From contig JAHAYO010000099.1 in NCBI GenBank assembly GCA_018384595.1, positions 1 through 36,389 of the forward strand: 36,389 bases of DNA. Reading direction: 5' to 3'. Every line of letters starts with the position of its first letter. Positions within the stretch are counted from its first letter, which is position 1. Under the pieces are notes generated by a model. It had not been told where the DNA came from, searched no databases, and worked only from the letters and a program-made list of their open reading frames with translations. The position numbers and the translations under genes were made by a program. Positions 1-7,802 of this stretch are shown here, one piece after another. The DNA comes from Thiopseudomonas sp. (GTDB taxonomy: Bacteria; Pseudomonadota; Gammaproteobacteria; Pseudomonadales; Pseudomonadaceae).

Positions 1-80
1 GTTATATATAAATAAATTATTTTTAATGATTTATCACGCATGTAATCATGCGCCCCCTTTTATCCCCTCCGGAAAGCCAC

Positions 81-1022
81 ATGCCTCTGTTTATCCGAAC
101 CCTGCTGCTCGCCTGCTTGCTGAGCGGCAGTTTAGCGGCCCATGCACTCCCCCCCATGCTAGAAGTCGATGAAGCTGCTGTCCTGCTGGCCGAAGAACAC
201 CTACAAGCACTGGATATTCGTGCGCCCGAAGCCTATCAAGCCGGCCACCTGCCTGGGGCAATTTCTGCACCCTACGGACGTTGGCGCGGCCCTGCCCACA
301 ACCCAGGACAATTGCTGGATCCCGCAGCGTTTGAAAGTTTAGTCCGTGAACTGGGGCTGACGCCCGAACAGCAGCTACTGGTGTACGCCACCGGCGAGGA
401 CGAAACCGACTTTGGTGCCGCCGCCCGCGTGTACTGGACGCTGAAATACTTAGGCTTCCAACAGGTCAGCTTACTCAATGGCGGCTACCATTATTGGCAA
501 CAACAGCAGCAGGTCGAGCTGCACGCCAACCTGCTGCCCCCCAGCCAGAGCGTCGTCAACCTACAAGCCTCACTGGCCATCCAAACGGACGAATTGCTGG
601 ATAAAATCAGCGCCGGTCAAAGCAGCGTCCAACTCTTAGATGCGCGCCCGCCGTCTTTTTTTGATGGCACCATGAAAGCGCCTACCGCCAGCACCGGCGG
701 CACCATTGCCGGCGCTCGCAACCTGCCGTTCCCGCAGTGGTTCCGCCCCGGTGAAACCCGTGTACGCCCTGCAGCCGAAATTCGCCAACTGGTGCAGCAA
801 CAAAAACTAACTGGAGCGGAAGAAACCCTGTCGTTTTGCAATACCGGTCACTGGGCCGCCACCAACTGGTTTGTACTGTCCGAACTGGCGGGACTGTCCA
901 ATGTGCGCCTGTACCCCGGCTCCATGACCGAATGGACACAAAGCCCGCAAGCGCTGCCCATGGACAACGCACCCACGCGCTGGCAACAAATTCAGACAAA
1001 ATTCAAGCAACTGGCAGACTGA
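81..1022 (+). CDS. Exported tandem-domain rhodanese (sulfurtransferase)
   Basis: The protein (313 aa from this start) transfers sulfane sulfur, probably in the periplasm. It opens with a signal peptide (hydrophobic MPLFIRTLLLACLLSG, likely cleaved after AHA). Two rhodanese domains follow. The first, about residues 25-145, has Ala where the catalytic Cys should be (VYATGED) and is probably structural. The second, about 180-300, has an intact active-site loop FCNTGHWA. The tandem layout matches thiosulfate/mercaptopyruvate sulfurtransferases. I chose the ATG at 81 because it follows GGAAAG and directly begins the signal peptide; the in-frame ATG at 48 has no ribosome site and would put a charged, Pro-rich stretch in front. 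The stop is 3 bases before a YeeE/YedE permease, so the two are almost certainly cotranscribed and work on the same sulfur species. The exact donor and acceptor are unknown. Confidence 0.85.
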   Translation: MPLFIRTLLLACLLSGSLAAHALPPMLEVDEAAVLLAEEHLQALDIRAPEAYQAGHLPGAISAPYGRWRGPAHNPGQLLDPAAFESLVRELGLTPEQQLLVYATGEDETDFGAAARVYWTLKYLGFQQVSLLNGGYHYWQQQQQVELHANLLPPSQSVVNLQASLAIQTDELLDKISAGQSSVQLLDARPPSFFDGTMKAPTASTGGTIAGARNLPFPQWFRPGETRVRPAAEIRQLVQQQKLTGAEETLSFCNTGHWAATNWFVLSELAGLSNVRLYPGSMTEWTQSPQALPMDNAPTRWQQIQTKFKQLAD

Positions 1023-1025
1023 TTC

Positions 1026-2120
1026 ATGAATAAACAACGTAACGGGCTTATCTTGGCACTGTTTGCCTTTGCCTTTTTTCTACTCTGGTCGGTTTCCATC
1101 CGCCAGAGCCTGCTATTTATAGTGGGCATTGGCCTGGGCTTGGTACTGGCCGGCTGCCGCTTTGGTTTCACCACCGGCTGGCGCAACCTGATTGAGCAGC
1201 GCGATGCCAGCGGTGCTTACGCGCAACTGGTATTACTGGCCATTGCAGCGGCCGTTTCACTACCGCTGCTGGCCGCTTTTCCGGGCGATCTTGCCGCCGC
1301 GCTAGGCGCCCCCAGCATTAGCTTGCTGGTCGGCGCGCTGGTATTTGGCGCAGCCATGCAAATTTCCGACGGCTGCGGTTCCGGCACTCTGTACAAAGCC
1401 GGACTGGGCATTCCACTCAACATGGCCATCTTGCCGCTCTTTGCTTTGGGCAGCTTTCTCGGCTCGGCCCATTTGGGCTGGTGGCTGGATTTGGGCGCTG
1501 TTGCCCCGGTCAGTCTGCTCGACAGCACCGGCCTCGGCGGCGCACTGGCTCTGACCTTTGGCGGCATTTTGCTACTCGCTGCCCTGTGCTTCTGGTGGAG
1601 CCGAGGCGCCAACACACCACAGCCCAGCCTCAACAAAAAACTGCTCCTCGGTGCCGTCCTGCTGGCTCTGCTGGCAATACTTAACTTGGTCATTGCCGGC
1701 CAGCCGTGGGGCATTGTGTACAGCTTTGGTTTGTGGGGTGCCAAAATCGCTCAAGCGACCAGCTGGTTTGACCCAACGGTCAACGCCTTTTGGAGCCAGC
1801 CAAGCAACGCCAGCGCACTGCAACAGTCGGTACTGCTGGACGTCACCACCATCACCAGCATCGGTATTTTAGGTGGCGCGTTACTGGTGTTTGCCGGCAA
1901 GCGCAACGACGAACAGAAAAAACTGACCGCAACTCAATGGTTGGTTGGCCTGACAGCCGGATTTTTGCTGGGTTACAGCTCACGCTTGGCCTTTGGCTGC
2001 AACGTGGGTGCCATGGTTAGCGGTATTTCCACCGGCAGTCTGCATGGCTGGATCTGGGTAATACTGGCGTTCATCGGTTCATTGGCGGGTGTACGCATTC
2101 GCAAACACTACGGATACTGA
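1026..2120 (+). CDS. YeeE/YedE family sulfur-compound permease
   Basis: A 364-residue polytopic inner-membrane protein of the YeeE/YedE (DUF395, TsuA-like) family, which includes thiosulfate importers. About nine or ten hydrophobic segments are visible. Two family hallmark Cys motifs are present: SDGCGSGTLYKAG near residue 115 and AFGCNVGAMVSGISTG near 328. In TsuA such cysteines line the path and relay thiosulfate by transient S-H-S contacts. The length equals a full two-repeat permease rather than the half-size pair seen in some genomes. It follows the exported rhodanese by 3 bases, so imported sulfur may be processed or delivered by that enzyme. The substrate (thiosulfate, sulfide or another sulfane) cannot be told from sequence. 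Confidence 0.88.
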   Translation: MNKQRNGLILALFAFAFFLLWSVSIRQSLLFIVGIGLGLVLAGCRFGFTTGWRNLIEQRDASGAYAQLVLLAIAAAVSLPLLAAFPGDLAAALGAPSISLLVGALVFGAAMQISDGCGSGTLYKAGLGIPLNMAILPLFALGSFLGSAHLGWWLDLGAVAPVSLLDSTGLGGALALTFGGILLLAALCFWWSRGANTPQPSLNKKLLLGAVLLALLAILNLVIAGQPWGIVYSFGLWGAKIAQATSWFDPTVNAFWSQPSNASALQQSVLLDVTTITSIGILGGALLVFAGKRNDEQKKLTATQWLVGLTAGFLLGYSSRLAFGCNVGAMVSGISTGSLHGWIWVILAFIGSLAGVRIRKHYGY

Positions 2121-2123
2121 GTT

Positions 2124-2297
2124 ATGGCACACCTAAAAAAACCCCGCATTCTGCTGTTTTGGTTGGCACTGGGAGCTTTCTTTATCTGGGACTGGCAGCA
2201 TGCCGCGCCCGTCAACCTACGACTGGAAAGCGCCATTTTTGCGCTGGGCTCCGGTCAAGCACCTAGCGGCGGTCACTGCGCCTCGTTTGGTAAGTAA
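2124..2297 (+). CDS. Small membrane-anchored protein in the sulfur operon
   Basis: A 57-residue ORF starting 3 bases after the permease stop, hence probably translationally coupled. Residues 9-22 (ILLFWLALGAFFIW) form one hydrophobic segment after a basic start (AHLKKPR), so the remainder likely faces the periplasm. The tail ends in GGHCASFGK with a single Cys, notable next to a rhodanese and a Cys-dependent permease. I do not recognise the family. The tight spacing on the same strand and the sensible membrane topology are the reasons to call it real. It might be an accessory subunit or sulfur acceptor, but that is speculation. Confidence 0.6.
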   Translation: MAHLKKPRILLFWLALGAFFIWDWQHAAPVNLRLESAIFALGSGQAPSGGHCASFGK

Positions 2298-2376
2298 CCG
2301 CACCGTTGTCGCTGCTGGCGATTGGCTGGCAGCGCCACTCATCCGTTCTAGCACCAAGGTTGCGCGCGCTGCCGAC

Positions 2377-2413
2377 TAAAGTGGCATCCATTTTTAGCCG
2401 CTTTGACCGATAC
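2377..2413 (+). promoter_or_regulatory. Possible sigma-28 (FliA) promoter of the chemoreceptor
   Basis: TAAA at 2377-2380 is followed after 16 bases by GCCGCTTT (2397-2404), a partial match to TAAA-N15-GCCGATAA. A CCGATA core at 2407-2412 is an alternative -10. Chemoreceptor genes are usual FliA targets and fliA is in this window, but both matches are imperfect. Confidence 0.25.
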
Positions 2414-2478
2414 TTGCGGTTAAGTGTGATAGCTGTCACAGTTTAGACCACAGCTACATTTACAAGGCCCGCTCTGCT

Positions 2479-4044
2479 ATGAACGACCAACACCCTCGCT
2501 CCCCCGTCCTGCCTATCGCCATTCTGGCCAGTGCCATTATTTTGTTGCTCATGGCTTGGCAAGGTGTTTCTGGCTGGTACACCCCACTTAGTCTACTGCC
2601 TGCGCTGGCCGCCTGTTTTTGGCCAACAGGTAAACGCCATAACAGTGCTATTAGCGCAGATACACACAGTAAGGACAGCACCACACAACTGGCCCAAGAG
2701 CTATCGCACGCCACCAGTAAAAATGCATTGACCGCAGCCGGCGTCAGCCATGCAGCCAGCCAGCTAAGCACCAAGCTCGATTCGCTAGTCGCAGCGGCGA
2801 CCCAGATTGAAAGCAGTGCCGAGCAGATGATCGTTACTGAAGAACAAACCGCCCGCCTTAGCGAAAACGGTTTGGGTAGCGCCAGCGAAGTGCGCACCAG
2901 CAGCGAACAGGGGTTGTCTGGCTTGAATCAGACCATTGCCTGTATCCAAAGGCTCAGTCAGCAGGCCACCAGCAATAGCGAATTGGTGCACAGCCTGAGT
3001 CAGCGCAGCGAAGAAATTCAGCAAGTCACCGCCGTGATCCAGAATATTGCCAGCCAAACCAACCTGCTGGCGCTCAATGCCGCCATCGAAGCGGCGCGTG
3101 CTGGCGAAGCCGGCCGTGGCTTTGCCGTGGTTGCCGACGAAGTGCGCGCACTGGCCAGCCGCACGGCCTCCGCCACCGAAGAAGTAGAAACCATGGTCAG
3201 TGACATTCGCCAGCACACCAGCGAAGTGGCCAGCCAGCTTCAGCAACTGATGCTGGAACTCAATGACAGCGTGGGCTTGGTTGAGCACGCCGGCGCTCAG
3301 CTCTCCAGCATTACCCAGCTGGCCATCGACGTTGAACAGCAAATGGGCCAAATCGCATCCGGCACCCAGAATAACCGCCAGCGTCTGGACGAGTTGTTTC
3401 ATGCAGTGGCCCAGGTACGCCAAGATCTATCGGTCAGCGACACCCAGACCCAGCAACTCAGTCAGGCCGCGCGAGCCCTTGAGGGCCAGACCGAAAGCAT
3501 CAGCGAGCGCCTGTCCGAGGTCAGTTTATCCGACTACCATCAGGCCATTTATCAGCTGGCCCGCGCAGCCGCTCAGGCCATTGGCGAGCGTTTCAGCGCC
3601 GATATTGCCAAAGGCGGTATTCGTGAGGCCGACTTGTTTAACCGCACGCTAACCCCGATCCCCAATACGCAACCGCAAAAATACAGCAGCAGTTTCGACC
3701 GCTATACCGACAGCGTTTTACCGGAGTACCAAGAAAGCATTCTGCAACATCCGGGTGTGGTATTTGCCATCGGCATTACCCCAGAAGGCTATATTCCAAC
3801 CCACAACAAACCCTACAGTCAGCCACTGACCGGTAACCCCGAGCAGGATTACCTAAACAACCGCACCAAACGCCTGTTCAATGACAAGGTCGGCAGCCGT
3901 TGTGGTAGCCACGAAAAGCCCATGTTGTTGCAAACCTATATCCGCGAAACCGGTGAGCACATGCACGACCTATCCGTACCCATTTACGTCAACGGCCGTC
4001 ACTGGGGCGGCTTCCGTATTGGCTACCAGCCTGAGCATTATTAA
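2479..4044 (+). CDS. Methyl-accepting chemotaxis protein with C-terminal cytoplasmic domain
   Basis: A 521-residue chemoreceptor. The N-terminus has two close hydrophobic stretches (about residues 12-31 and 35-47) that can form a membrane hairpin, leaving no periplasmic ligand domain. A long Gln/Ser/Ala-rich coiled coil follows, with the conserved MCP tip ([18 protein letters not shown], about residues 194-211, then [13 protein letters not shown]), which binds CheA and CheW. From about residue 350 to the end lies an extra domain with the segments [37 protein letters not shown] and [11 protein letters not shown]. This resembles Cache/PAS-type sensor folds and is probably the ligand-binding part, located in the cytoplasm. 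The ligand is unknown; His and Cys residues leave a metal or heme cofactor open. A terminator follows the stop. The start codon has only a weak ribosome site, but no better one is present. Confidence 0.9.
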   Translation: MNDQHPRSPVLPIAILASAIILLLMAWQGVSGWYTPLSLLPALAACFWPTGKRHNSAISADTHSKDSTTQLAQELSHATSKNALTAAGVSHAASQLSTKLDSLVAAATQIESSAEQMIVTEEQTARLSENGLGSASEVRTSSEQGLSGLNQTIACIQRLSQQATSNSELVHSLSQRSEEIQQVTAVIQNIASQTNLLALNAAIEAARAGEAGRGFAVVADEVRALASRTASATEEVETMVSDIRQHTSEVASQLQQLMLELNDSVGLVEHAGAQLSSITQLAIDVEQQMGQIASGTQNNRQRLDELFHAVAQVRQDLSVSDTQTQQLSQAARALEGQTESISERLSEVSLSDYHQAIYQLARAAAQAIGERFSADIAKGGIREADLFNRTLTPIPNTQPQKYSSSFDRYTDSVLPEYQESILQHPGVVFAIGITPEGYIPTHNKPYSQPLTGNPEQDYLNNRTKRLFNDKVGSRCGSHEKPMLLQTYIRETGEHMHDLSVPIYVNGRHWGGFRIGYQPEHY

Positions 4045-4065
4045 GCGCGGATCAATTTCAGGCAT

Positions 4066-4095
4066 AAAAAGCCGCACTCAAAGGTGCGGCTTTTT
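4066..4095. terminator. Bidirectional terminator between the chemoreceptor and the beta-eliminating lyase
   Basis: Perfect hairpin GCCGCAC (4071-4077) / GTGCGGC (4084-4090) with a 6-base loop, flanked by AAAAA and TTTTT. Each strand therefore reads stem plus U-tract, and the element serves both convergent genes. Confidence 0.9.
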
Positions 4096-4110
4096 GCACT
4101 CCTGCAATAG

Positions 4111-5559
4111 TTACAGGCTGTCGCCAAAGTCCTTACGGAACTGCTCAACCAGCGTTTGCTGCCAACCAGATACTGGTGCTAAACGGCCATAGAAGAAACG
4201 CAAAATTTCTGGCTCTTCGGTAAATTTCAAGCCACCAATCAGGTGACGGTTAGCATATAACCACACGACACGATCAATAACGTACTTCACCTGCGACAGC
4301 GTAAATACGCGGCGCGGCATGGCTAGGCGCACCAGCTCCATATTGGCAAAGGTTTCGCTGCCATCTGGCTCGCGCTGCTCAGAAATGGTGCCGCGCTCCA
4401 TACCGCGAGCGCCACTGACCAGATACAACGCCGCCGCCAAAGCACCCGCCGGATACTCTGACTGCGGAATATGATCTACAAACTGCATGGCGTTGATGTG
4501 ACAGCCCAAGCCACCAGCAGGAGTAATAACCGGCACGCCATGCTTGACCAGCTCATTGACCATATACTCAATAAAGATTGGCCCCTGACTGATAACGTCC
4601 ATATCCATGGTTTCTTCCAGACCTACGGTCATGGCTTCCATTTCACGCACCGACATACCACCGTAGGTTAGGAAACCTTCGTAGAGCGGAATCAGGCCGC
4701 GCATTTTGTTGTACAGCGCTTCGCTGCGGATGCACATGCCGCCCCCGCGAGCACTACCCAGCTTGCGCGCAGAGAAATAAATCACGTCACACAGATCAGC
4801 AATACGCTTGGTGATTTCACGGATGCTCAAGTCCTTACAAGACTCCTCACGCACCTTGTTGAAGTACAGGTTGTCTTGCAGCAGGCTGGCATCCAGCACC
4901 AGCATTAGATCATGCTGGTCACAAATTTTGCGGATAGCTTCAAGGTTAGCCAAAGAAATCGGCTGGCCGCCAATCAGGTTGGTTCCGGCCTCCATGCGCA
5001 CAAAAGCAACCTTGTCCGCACCGTATTGGGCAATGCAAGCCTGAAGTTTGTCCAGATCCATATCGCCCTTAAACGGCATCTCGCTGGTGACTTCCAAGCC
5101 TTCGTCGGCAACCAGCTCTTCAATCACGCCGCCGTTAAGCACAATATGCGCCTTGGTCGTGGTGAAGTGGTAATTCATCGGCACGACACTGCCTTCGGTG
5201 ACCAATACCTGGCCAAGAATATTTTCACAAGCACGGCCTTGGTGGGCCGGCAAGAAAAATGGCATGCCGAAGATATCTTTTAGTTTGTTTTCTAGCCGCG
5301 TATAGGTGGCGCTACCCGCATAGCTGTCATCAGCAACCATCATGGCGGCCAGCTGCTGGTCACTCATGGCATTGACACCGCTGTCGGTCAGCATATCCAT
5401 AAACACATCTTCGTTGCGCAGCAAGAAAGTGTTGTTGCCAGCTTCGGTAATGGCCGCAAGTCGGCGCTCAATGGGCGGCAGGTTTAGTTTCTGGACAATA
5501 CGGACTTTGTGCATTTCCAGCGGAATTGACTCTCCGCCAAAGAACTTGACATTGGCCAT
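4111..5559 (-). CDS. Divergent tryptophanase / tyrosine phenol-lyase family PLP enzyme
   Basis: A 482-residue PLP enzyme of the beta-eliminating lyase family, which cleaves an amino acid to pyruvate, ammonia and a leaving group. Family signatures: LLTDSG-like MLTDSGVNAMSD (56-67), SYAGSATY (79-86), AHQGRACEN (105-113), HFTTTKAH (131-138), GGQPISLAN (198-206), ARGMERG (384-390) and MPRRVFT (414-420). The Schiff-base lysine is K266 in FSARKLGSARGGG. The second residue of the usual KK pair is kept but the first is Arg, and the Asp after it is Leu. The usual Arg in the D-A-T-R motif (TPL R217), which contacts PLP, is Leu226 here (LDASLL). The GGHAVF motif reads GGLGCHINA. Overall it is nearer TPL than TnaA, but the changes leave the substrate uncertain. 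GGAG lies 10 bases before the ATG. Confidence 0.85.
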   Translation of the reverse strand: MANVKFFGGESIPLEMHKVRIVQKLNLPPIERRLAAITEAGNNTFLLRNEDVFMDMLTDSGVNAMSDQQLAAMMVADDSYAGSATYTRLENKLKDIFGMPFFLPAHQGRACENILGQVLVTEGSVVPMNYHFTTTKAHIVLNGGVIEELVADEGLEVTSEMPFKGDMDLDKLQACIAQYGADKVAFVRMEAGTNLIGGQPISLANLEAIRKICDQHDLMLVLDASLLQDNLYFNKVREESCKDLSIREITKRIADLCDVIYFSARKLGSARGGGMCIRSEALYNKMRGLIPLYEGFLTYGGMSVREMEAMTVGLEETMDMDVISQGPIFIEYMVNELVKHGVPVITPAGGLGCHINAMQFVDHIPQSEYPAGALAAALYLVSGARGMERGTISEQREPDGSETFANMELVRLAMPRRVFTLSQVKYVIDRVVWLYANRHLIGGLKFTEEPEILRFFYGRLAPVSGWQQTLVEQFRKDFGDSL

Positions 5560-5820
5560 GATGGCACTTCTCCTTGCTATAGAAAAGACGAAACAAAGGC
5601 CGCAATCCTAGCACAGCCCACTACCTAGTGCAGAAGCCTAGACTTTCTTACTGATCCGCCGCAACCAAGCACGACCCTATAGGTGGCCAGATTGAAAATA
5701 GACCTTTTTTACCATGGCAACCCGTTTACTTAATCAAGCAAACAGGTAATATATGCAACTGTCAGTCGCAGTATTTGCAGGCTGATATCCATGGATACCC
5801 AACACTATTAGGGGAAATAA
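5560..5820. other. Intergenic region between divergent lyase and lipoprotein genes
   Basis: 261 bases holding the promoters of both neighbours. A candidate promoter for the lipoprotein is listed separately. On the minus strand a 12-codon ORF (ATG at 5715, stop at 5677) starts MVKKVYFQSG. It sits where a leader peptide would lie relative to the lyase gene, but has no Trp and no clear ribosome site. No terminator is seen. Confidence 0.5.
5725..5752 (+). promoter_or_regulatory. Candidate sigma-70 promoter of lpp/oprI
   Basis: TTTACT (5725-5730) and TAATAT (5747-5752) are separated by 16 bases, about 70 bases before the lipoprotein start. Each box matches 4 of 6 consensus bases. A strong promoter is expected for this abundant protein, so the assignment is plausible but not unique. 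Confidence 0.35.
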
Positions 5821-6069
5821 ATGAAAACTGCTCTGAAACTTTCTGCTCTGGCCCTAGCTGGCGTTCTGGCGACCGGCTGCTCCCTGAACAAAGAAGCCGA
5901 AGCCCGCATCACTGCTTCTGAAGATGCATCCGCCCGCGCTCAGGCCCGCGCTGACGAAGCGTACAACAAGGCCAACGAAGCCCTGTCCGCTGCCCAGCGC
6001 GCTCAGCAGACCGCTGACGAAGCCAACGAGCGTGCCCTGCGCATGCTGGAAAAAGCAAGCCGCAAGTAA
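5821..6069 (+). CDS. oprI: Murein lipoprotein (OprI/Lpp type)
   Basis: An 82-residue outer-membrane lipoprotein that ties the outer membrane to peptidoglycan. A signal peptide ends in the lipobox LATGC, with Cys20 as the lipidated residue. The mature part is one continuous alpha-helical heptad run rich in Ala, Glu and Arg ([36 protein letters not shown]). The C-terminal Lys (SRK) is the usual peptidoglycan attachment residue. From memory it is very close to Pseudomonas OprI along the whole length, including the end [18 protein letters not shown] precedes the ATG. The gene is monocistronic, with a strong hairpin terminator directly behind it. Confidence 0.95.
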   Translation: MKTALKLSALALAGVLATGCSLNKEAEARITASEDASARAQARADEAYNKANEALSAAQRAQQTADEANERALRMLEKASRK

Positions 6070-6082
6070 TTGCAGCTGGTAC

Positions 6083-6114
6083 AAAAAAACCGGTCTTCCA
6101 AGACCGGTTTTTTT
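6083..6114. terminator. Bidirectional terminator after oprI
   Basis: Perfect inverted repeat: seven A and CCGGTCTT (6083-6097), a 2-base centre, then AAGACCGG and seven T (6100-6114). It ends the lipoprotein transcript and, read on the other strand, the chemotaxis operon. Confidence 0.93.
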
Positions 6115-6132
6115 ATAACCATTAAAAACAGA

Positions 6133-6531
6133 CTATGACTGCTTTGTGCCATGGATACGTTGCAACAACTCAGCTTCCGAGTGCGACAGGCCACAGGCTT
6201 GCTGTAAGTCTTGCGCTGTAGCACCCAGCCCCACCAAACGCGCCGCTTCCATAAACGACAAACTGCCTGGGTCTCGCTGCTCAAGCTGCAGTAGCTTGTC
6301 CGGCATCGGAGCAACCTGTTCACGCAACGCATGCAGCTCTTTACCCATCTGCATACTGCCTGATAAATAATTATCAAGCCGTCGCACTAGACCCGCCAAC
6401 TGGCGATCCTGTTTTTTTTGCAGCTGCTGCAAGCGCGCCTGCAAGGCCTGTATTTGCCGAAATTGCCAATACAAGCCATAACCAGCCGCCACGGCCAATA
6501 CCAGAACCAGCGCATACAGGCCGTACAGCAT
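6133..6531 (-). CDS. DUF2802 membrane-anchored coiled-coil protein
   Basis: A 132-residue protein of the DUF2802 family, regularly found right after cheW in Pseudomonas-type chemotaxis operons. Residues 2-22 form one transmembrane helix. Residues 25-70 are a Gln/Leu-rich coiled coil (QIQALQARLQQLQKKQ). The C-terminal part contains SFMEAARLVGLGATAQDLQ and GLSHSEAELLQRIHG, which look like a helix-turn-helix-like fold often used for protein contact. The start overlaps the cheW stop by one base (TGATG), so translation is coupled. The role is unknown; position and conservation suggest a part in chemotaxis array function or placement. It is the last gene of the minus-strand operon and runs into the terminator. 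Confidence 0.82.
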   Translation of the reverse strand: MLYGLYALVLVLAVAAGYGLYWQFRQIQALQARLQQLQKKQDRQLAGLVRRLDNYLSGSMQMGKELHALREQVAPMPDKLLQLEQRDPGSLSFMEAARLVGLGATAQDLQQACGLSHSEAELLQRIHGTKQS

Positions 6532-7010
6532 CAGAAACTATCCAGCTCCGCCCACTCTTGCGCTGTCATCATTTTTTCCAGATCAACCAGAATGAGCAGT
6601 TCTTCATTCTTATTGCATACGCCCTGGATAAATTTAGCAGCTTCTTCGTTGCCCACATTCGGTGCGGTTTCGATTTCAGACTGACGCAGATACACCACCT
6701 CCGCCACGCTATCCACCAGAATCCCCACCACCTGCTTGTCAGCTTCAATAATGACAATACGGGTATTGTCCGTCACCTCTGCAGAGGGCAGACCAAAACG
6801 CTGGCGCGTATCAATTACTGTGACCACATTGCCGCGCAGATTAATGATGCCCAACACATAGCTCGGCGCGCCCGGTACCGGTGCGATTTCAGAGTACCGC
6901 AAGACTTCCTGCACCTGCATGACGTTGATGCCATAGGTTTCATCTTCCAAACGGAAGGTCACCCACTGCAGGACGGGATCATCAGAGCTGTTTGCAGATT
7001 TAATATTCAT
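6531..7010 (-). CDS. cheW: Chemotaxis coupling protein CheW
   Basis: A 159-residue CheW that links chemoreceptors to CheA in the polar array. It is a single CheW domain. Recognisable segments are WVTFRLEDETYGINVMQVQE (16-35), PSYVLGIINLRGNVVTVIDT (49-68), RIVIIEADKQVVGILVDSV (84-102) and KNEELLILVDLEKMM near the end. It lies 83 bases after parP on the same strand and overlaps the DUF2802 gene by one base. Sequence and context both fit the flagellar chemotaxis CheW rather than a second-system homologue. Confidence 0.95.
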   Translation of the reverse strand: MNIKSANSSDDPVLQWVTFRLEDETYGINVMQVQEVLRYSEIAPVPGAPSYVLGIINLRGNVVTVIDTRQRFGLPSAEVTDNTRIVIIEADKQVVGILVDSVAEVVYLRQSEIETAPNVGNEEAAKFIQGVCNKNEELLILVDLEKMMTAQEWAELDSF

Positions 7011-7093
7011 ATACCTTATCCCTCTCCAGGACTGGCCACTCAGATAGCCGCATTAGTATTGGATGTTACAGGGTGTTTGTACAGCCGCACGTG

Positions 7094-7771
7094 TCAGGCC
7101 TTAGCGGCTCCCTGTTCTTTTTGTCGGACCTGCTCTGCCAGCGCATGTACATCCAGCAGGGCGCACATATGTTCGATAACCGTACCGGCCAACCACTCGC
7201 GTCCACGTTTGCTGGCTCGCCATTTGACGGCCTCCGGCTGCAAGTGGATAGACTGGTGCACGGCATTGACGGCCAGCCCCCACGCATAGCCGTCAATGGA
7301 AATGACAAAACGCAAATCATCTCTTAATTTATCATGATAGCGTTCAGGCATCACCCAACGCGCGGTATCCAGCACCTTAAGGTTGCCTACTGGGGTAGGC
7401 ATAATACCGACAAACCAGTCAGGCTGGGCAAAAATAGGCGTAATTCCGTCAGCTTCCAAGGGGTAAATGCTGCCTAGACTCACCAGCGGCACCGCCAACT
7501 TGAGTCCGGCAACGTCAAATAACAGGCACTCAAAGGGCTCTTCCGACCAGGCTGGGCGCTCGCTACTTGTGGGAGTGACCGGCTCAGCCACAGTGGTCAC
7601 CACCTCCGGCTCAACCACAGCGGGCGTGGTCAGAGTTGGCAGCACCTGTGGCTGCTGCACCCGTTCACGCAGCAGCACCGGGCGCTCGGGCAGCCCAATC
7701 TGTGCCTCCTGTAACAGGCCATCAAGGTAATTTTGTAGTGCGGTCTGTGACTTGTGCGGTTTACTGCTCAT
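7094..7771 (-). CDS. parP: ParP-like CheW-domain protein (array integration)
   Basis: A 225-residue protein: an N-terminal region of about 90 residues rich in Pro, Val and Thr, then a CheW-like domain (FECLLFDVAGLKLAVPLVSL to the C-terminus). The order ParA-like, CheW-like, CheW matches the Vibrio parC-parP-cheW and Pseudomonas arrangement. In Vibrio, ParP binds CheA and ParC and keeps arrays at the pole. An open frame extends upstream to 8056 but lies inside parC in another frame. I set the start at the ATG at 7771 (MSSKPHKSQTALQNYLDGLL), 31 bases after the parC stop, because the sequence becomes protein-like there. The ribosome site is weak (GGAT about 8 bases before). The function is inferred from Vibrio. 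Confidence 0.82.
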   Translation of the reverse strand: MSSKPHKSQTALQNYLDGLLQEAQIGLPERPVLLRERVQQPQVLPTLTTPAVVEPEVVTTVAEPVTPTSSERPAWSEEPFECLLFDVAGLKLAVPLVSLGSIYPLEADGITPIFAQPDWFVGIMPTPVGNLKVLDTARWVMPERYHDKLRDDLRFVISIDGYAWGLAVNAVHQSIHLQPEAVKWRASKRGREWLAGTVIEHMCALLDVHALAEQVRQKEQGAAKA

Positions 7772-7802
7772 CGTGCGGTCATCCGTCTGATTATTTTGAT
7801 TA

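Noticed and set aside
5562-5578. Sigma-54-like sequence TGGCAC...TTGC on the + strand
   Set aside because: The spacing between GG and GC is one base too long, and it faces away from the lyase gene whose start it overlaps.
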